Made by a program: the position numbers and the translations under genes. 64,000 nucleotides of DNA, taken from contig JAZGGH010000005.1 in NCBI GenBank assembly GCA_036480335.1, positions 22,119 to 86,118 on the forward strand, in the 5' to 3' direction. The notes beneath the pieces were generated by a model. The model saw only the letters and a list, made by a program, of their open reading frames with translations. It was not told where the DNA came from and searched no databases. Shown here one piece after another: positions 63,516 to 64,000 of the stretch. This DNA comes from JAZGER01 sp036480335 (GTDB lineage Bacteria > Pseudomonadota > Gammaproteobacteria > DSM-19610). Every line of letters starts with the position of its first letter. Position 1 is the stretch's first letter.

Positions 63516-64000
63516 TTATCTGAACTGCTGCAGAAAACGCAGATCATTTTCAAAAAACAGGCGCAGGTCATTCACGCCATATTTCAACATCGCCAGACGT
63601 TCCACACCCATCCCGAACGCCAGCCCGGTGTACTGTTCGTTATCAACCCCCACATGCGCAAACACATTCGGATGCACCATGCCGCAACCCAGCACTTCCA
63701 GCCAGCCGCTATGACTGCAAACACGGCAACCTTCACCGCCACACATCACGCAAGCAATATCGACTTCGGCAGAAGGTTCAGTAAACGGAAAATAGGATGG
63801 ACGGAAACGCACCGCGAGATCATCCTGTTCAAAAAAGTGCTGTAAAAATTCGATGAGCATTTTTTTCAGGTCGGCAAAACTGATGGATTCATCCACCAGC
63901 AAACCTTCCACCTGATGAAACATGGGTGTATGCGTCAGATCTGAGTCGCAACGATAAACACGTCCCGGTGCAATAATGCGATACGGCGGCTTTGCTTTTT
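63516..64000 (-). CDS. pheS: Phenylalanyl-tRNA synthetase alpha subunit (partial, C-terminal part)
   Basis: The frame is open to the right edge, giving about 161 residues. Visible are APGRVYRCDSDLTHTPMFHQ, class II synthetase motif 2, then FRPSYFPFTEPSAEVDIAC and GMGVERLAMLKYG (motif 3). The N-terminal half is outside the window. Stop is 25 nt before pheT. Confidence 0.96.
   Translation of the reverse strand, partial: KAKPPYRIIAPGRVYRCDSDLTHTPMFHQVEGLLVDESISFADLKKMLIEFLQHFFEQDDLAVRFRPSYFPFTEPSAEVDIACVMCGGEGCRVCSHSGWLEVLGCGMVHPNVFAHVGVDNEQYTGLAFGMGVERLAMLKYGVNDLRLFFENDLRFLQQFR

Noticed and set aside
1..64000. CRISPR arrays, intact insertion sequences, prophage genes
   Set aside because: No regularly spaced direct repeats, transposase or phage structural genes were seen. 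The phage-like proteins are all T6SS components.

Overview
The window is about 64 kb of a gammaproteobacterial chromosome, most likely from a facultatively denitrifying, non-enteric organism. The right edge carries the gammaproteobacterial block pheS-pheT-ihfA-merR followed by a tRNA-Pro(GGG). The left edge carries anaerobic respiration genes with perfect FNR/DNR-type boxes. I did not recognise a species.

Left part (1-15.5 kb), anaerobic respiration and copper supply. Leftward-running genes encode a NapC/NirT-type tetraheme quinol dehydrogenase (cut by the window edge), cytochrome cd1 nitrite reductase NirS, a class I cytochrome c, an FGE-fold protein of the NirV type, NirN (last step of heme d1 synthesis), a triheme cytochrome with cytochrome c'-like modules, and a secreted nuclease. 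A divergent rightward pair encodes an octaheme cytochrome of the tetrathionate-reductase family and a cytochrome b partner. Next come tonB and an OprC/NosA-type copper receptor. These two share a 17-bp palindrome upstream, probably a common operator. Two MITE-like repeats and a short hairpin flank them. A DUF3616 protein and an orphan protein follow.

Middle (15.6-40.3 kb), a complete type VI secretion system. Leftward: tssH, tssG, tssF, tssE, tagJ, hcp, tssC, tssB, tssA, a small membrane protein, pppA, tagF, tssM, tssL, tssK and the FHA gene tagH. Rightward: tssJ, a PpkA kinase fused to a degenerate FGE domain, a lipoprotein and a TPR protein. Kinase, phosphatase and FHA protein together indicate threonine-phosphorylation control of firing.

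Right-middle (40.7-51 kb), accessory region. A tight three-gene operon encodes a large monoheme surface protein with a GlyGly-CTERM tail, an outer-membrane beta-barrel and a triheme lipoprotein. It looks like an undescribed cell-surface redox module. A rhombosortase, the enzyme expected to process GlyGly-CTERM tails, lies at 59.6-60.2 kb. Two related signal-less zinc metalloproteases (one frameshifted) flank a lipoprotein, and a third, different zincin points the other way.

Right (51.2-59.4 kb), a VgrG island: vgrG, DUF2169-pentapeptide protein, a pentapeptide-repeat protein, DUF3540 protein, DUF4150 PAAR-like tip and a membrane-anchored protein of unknown function. The third zincin lies just downstream and is a plausible cargo effector. 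From 59.6 kb on the sequence is core housekeeping.
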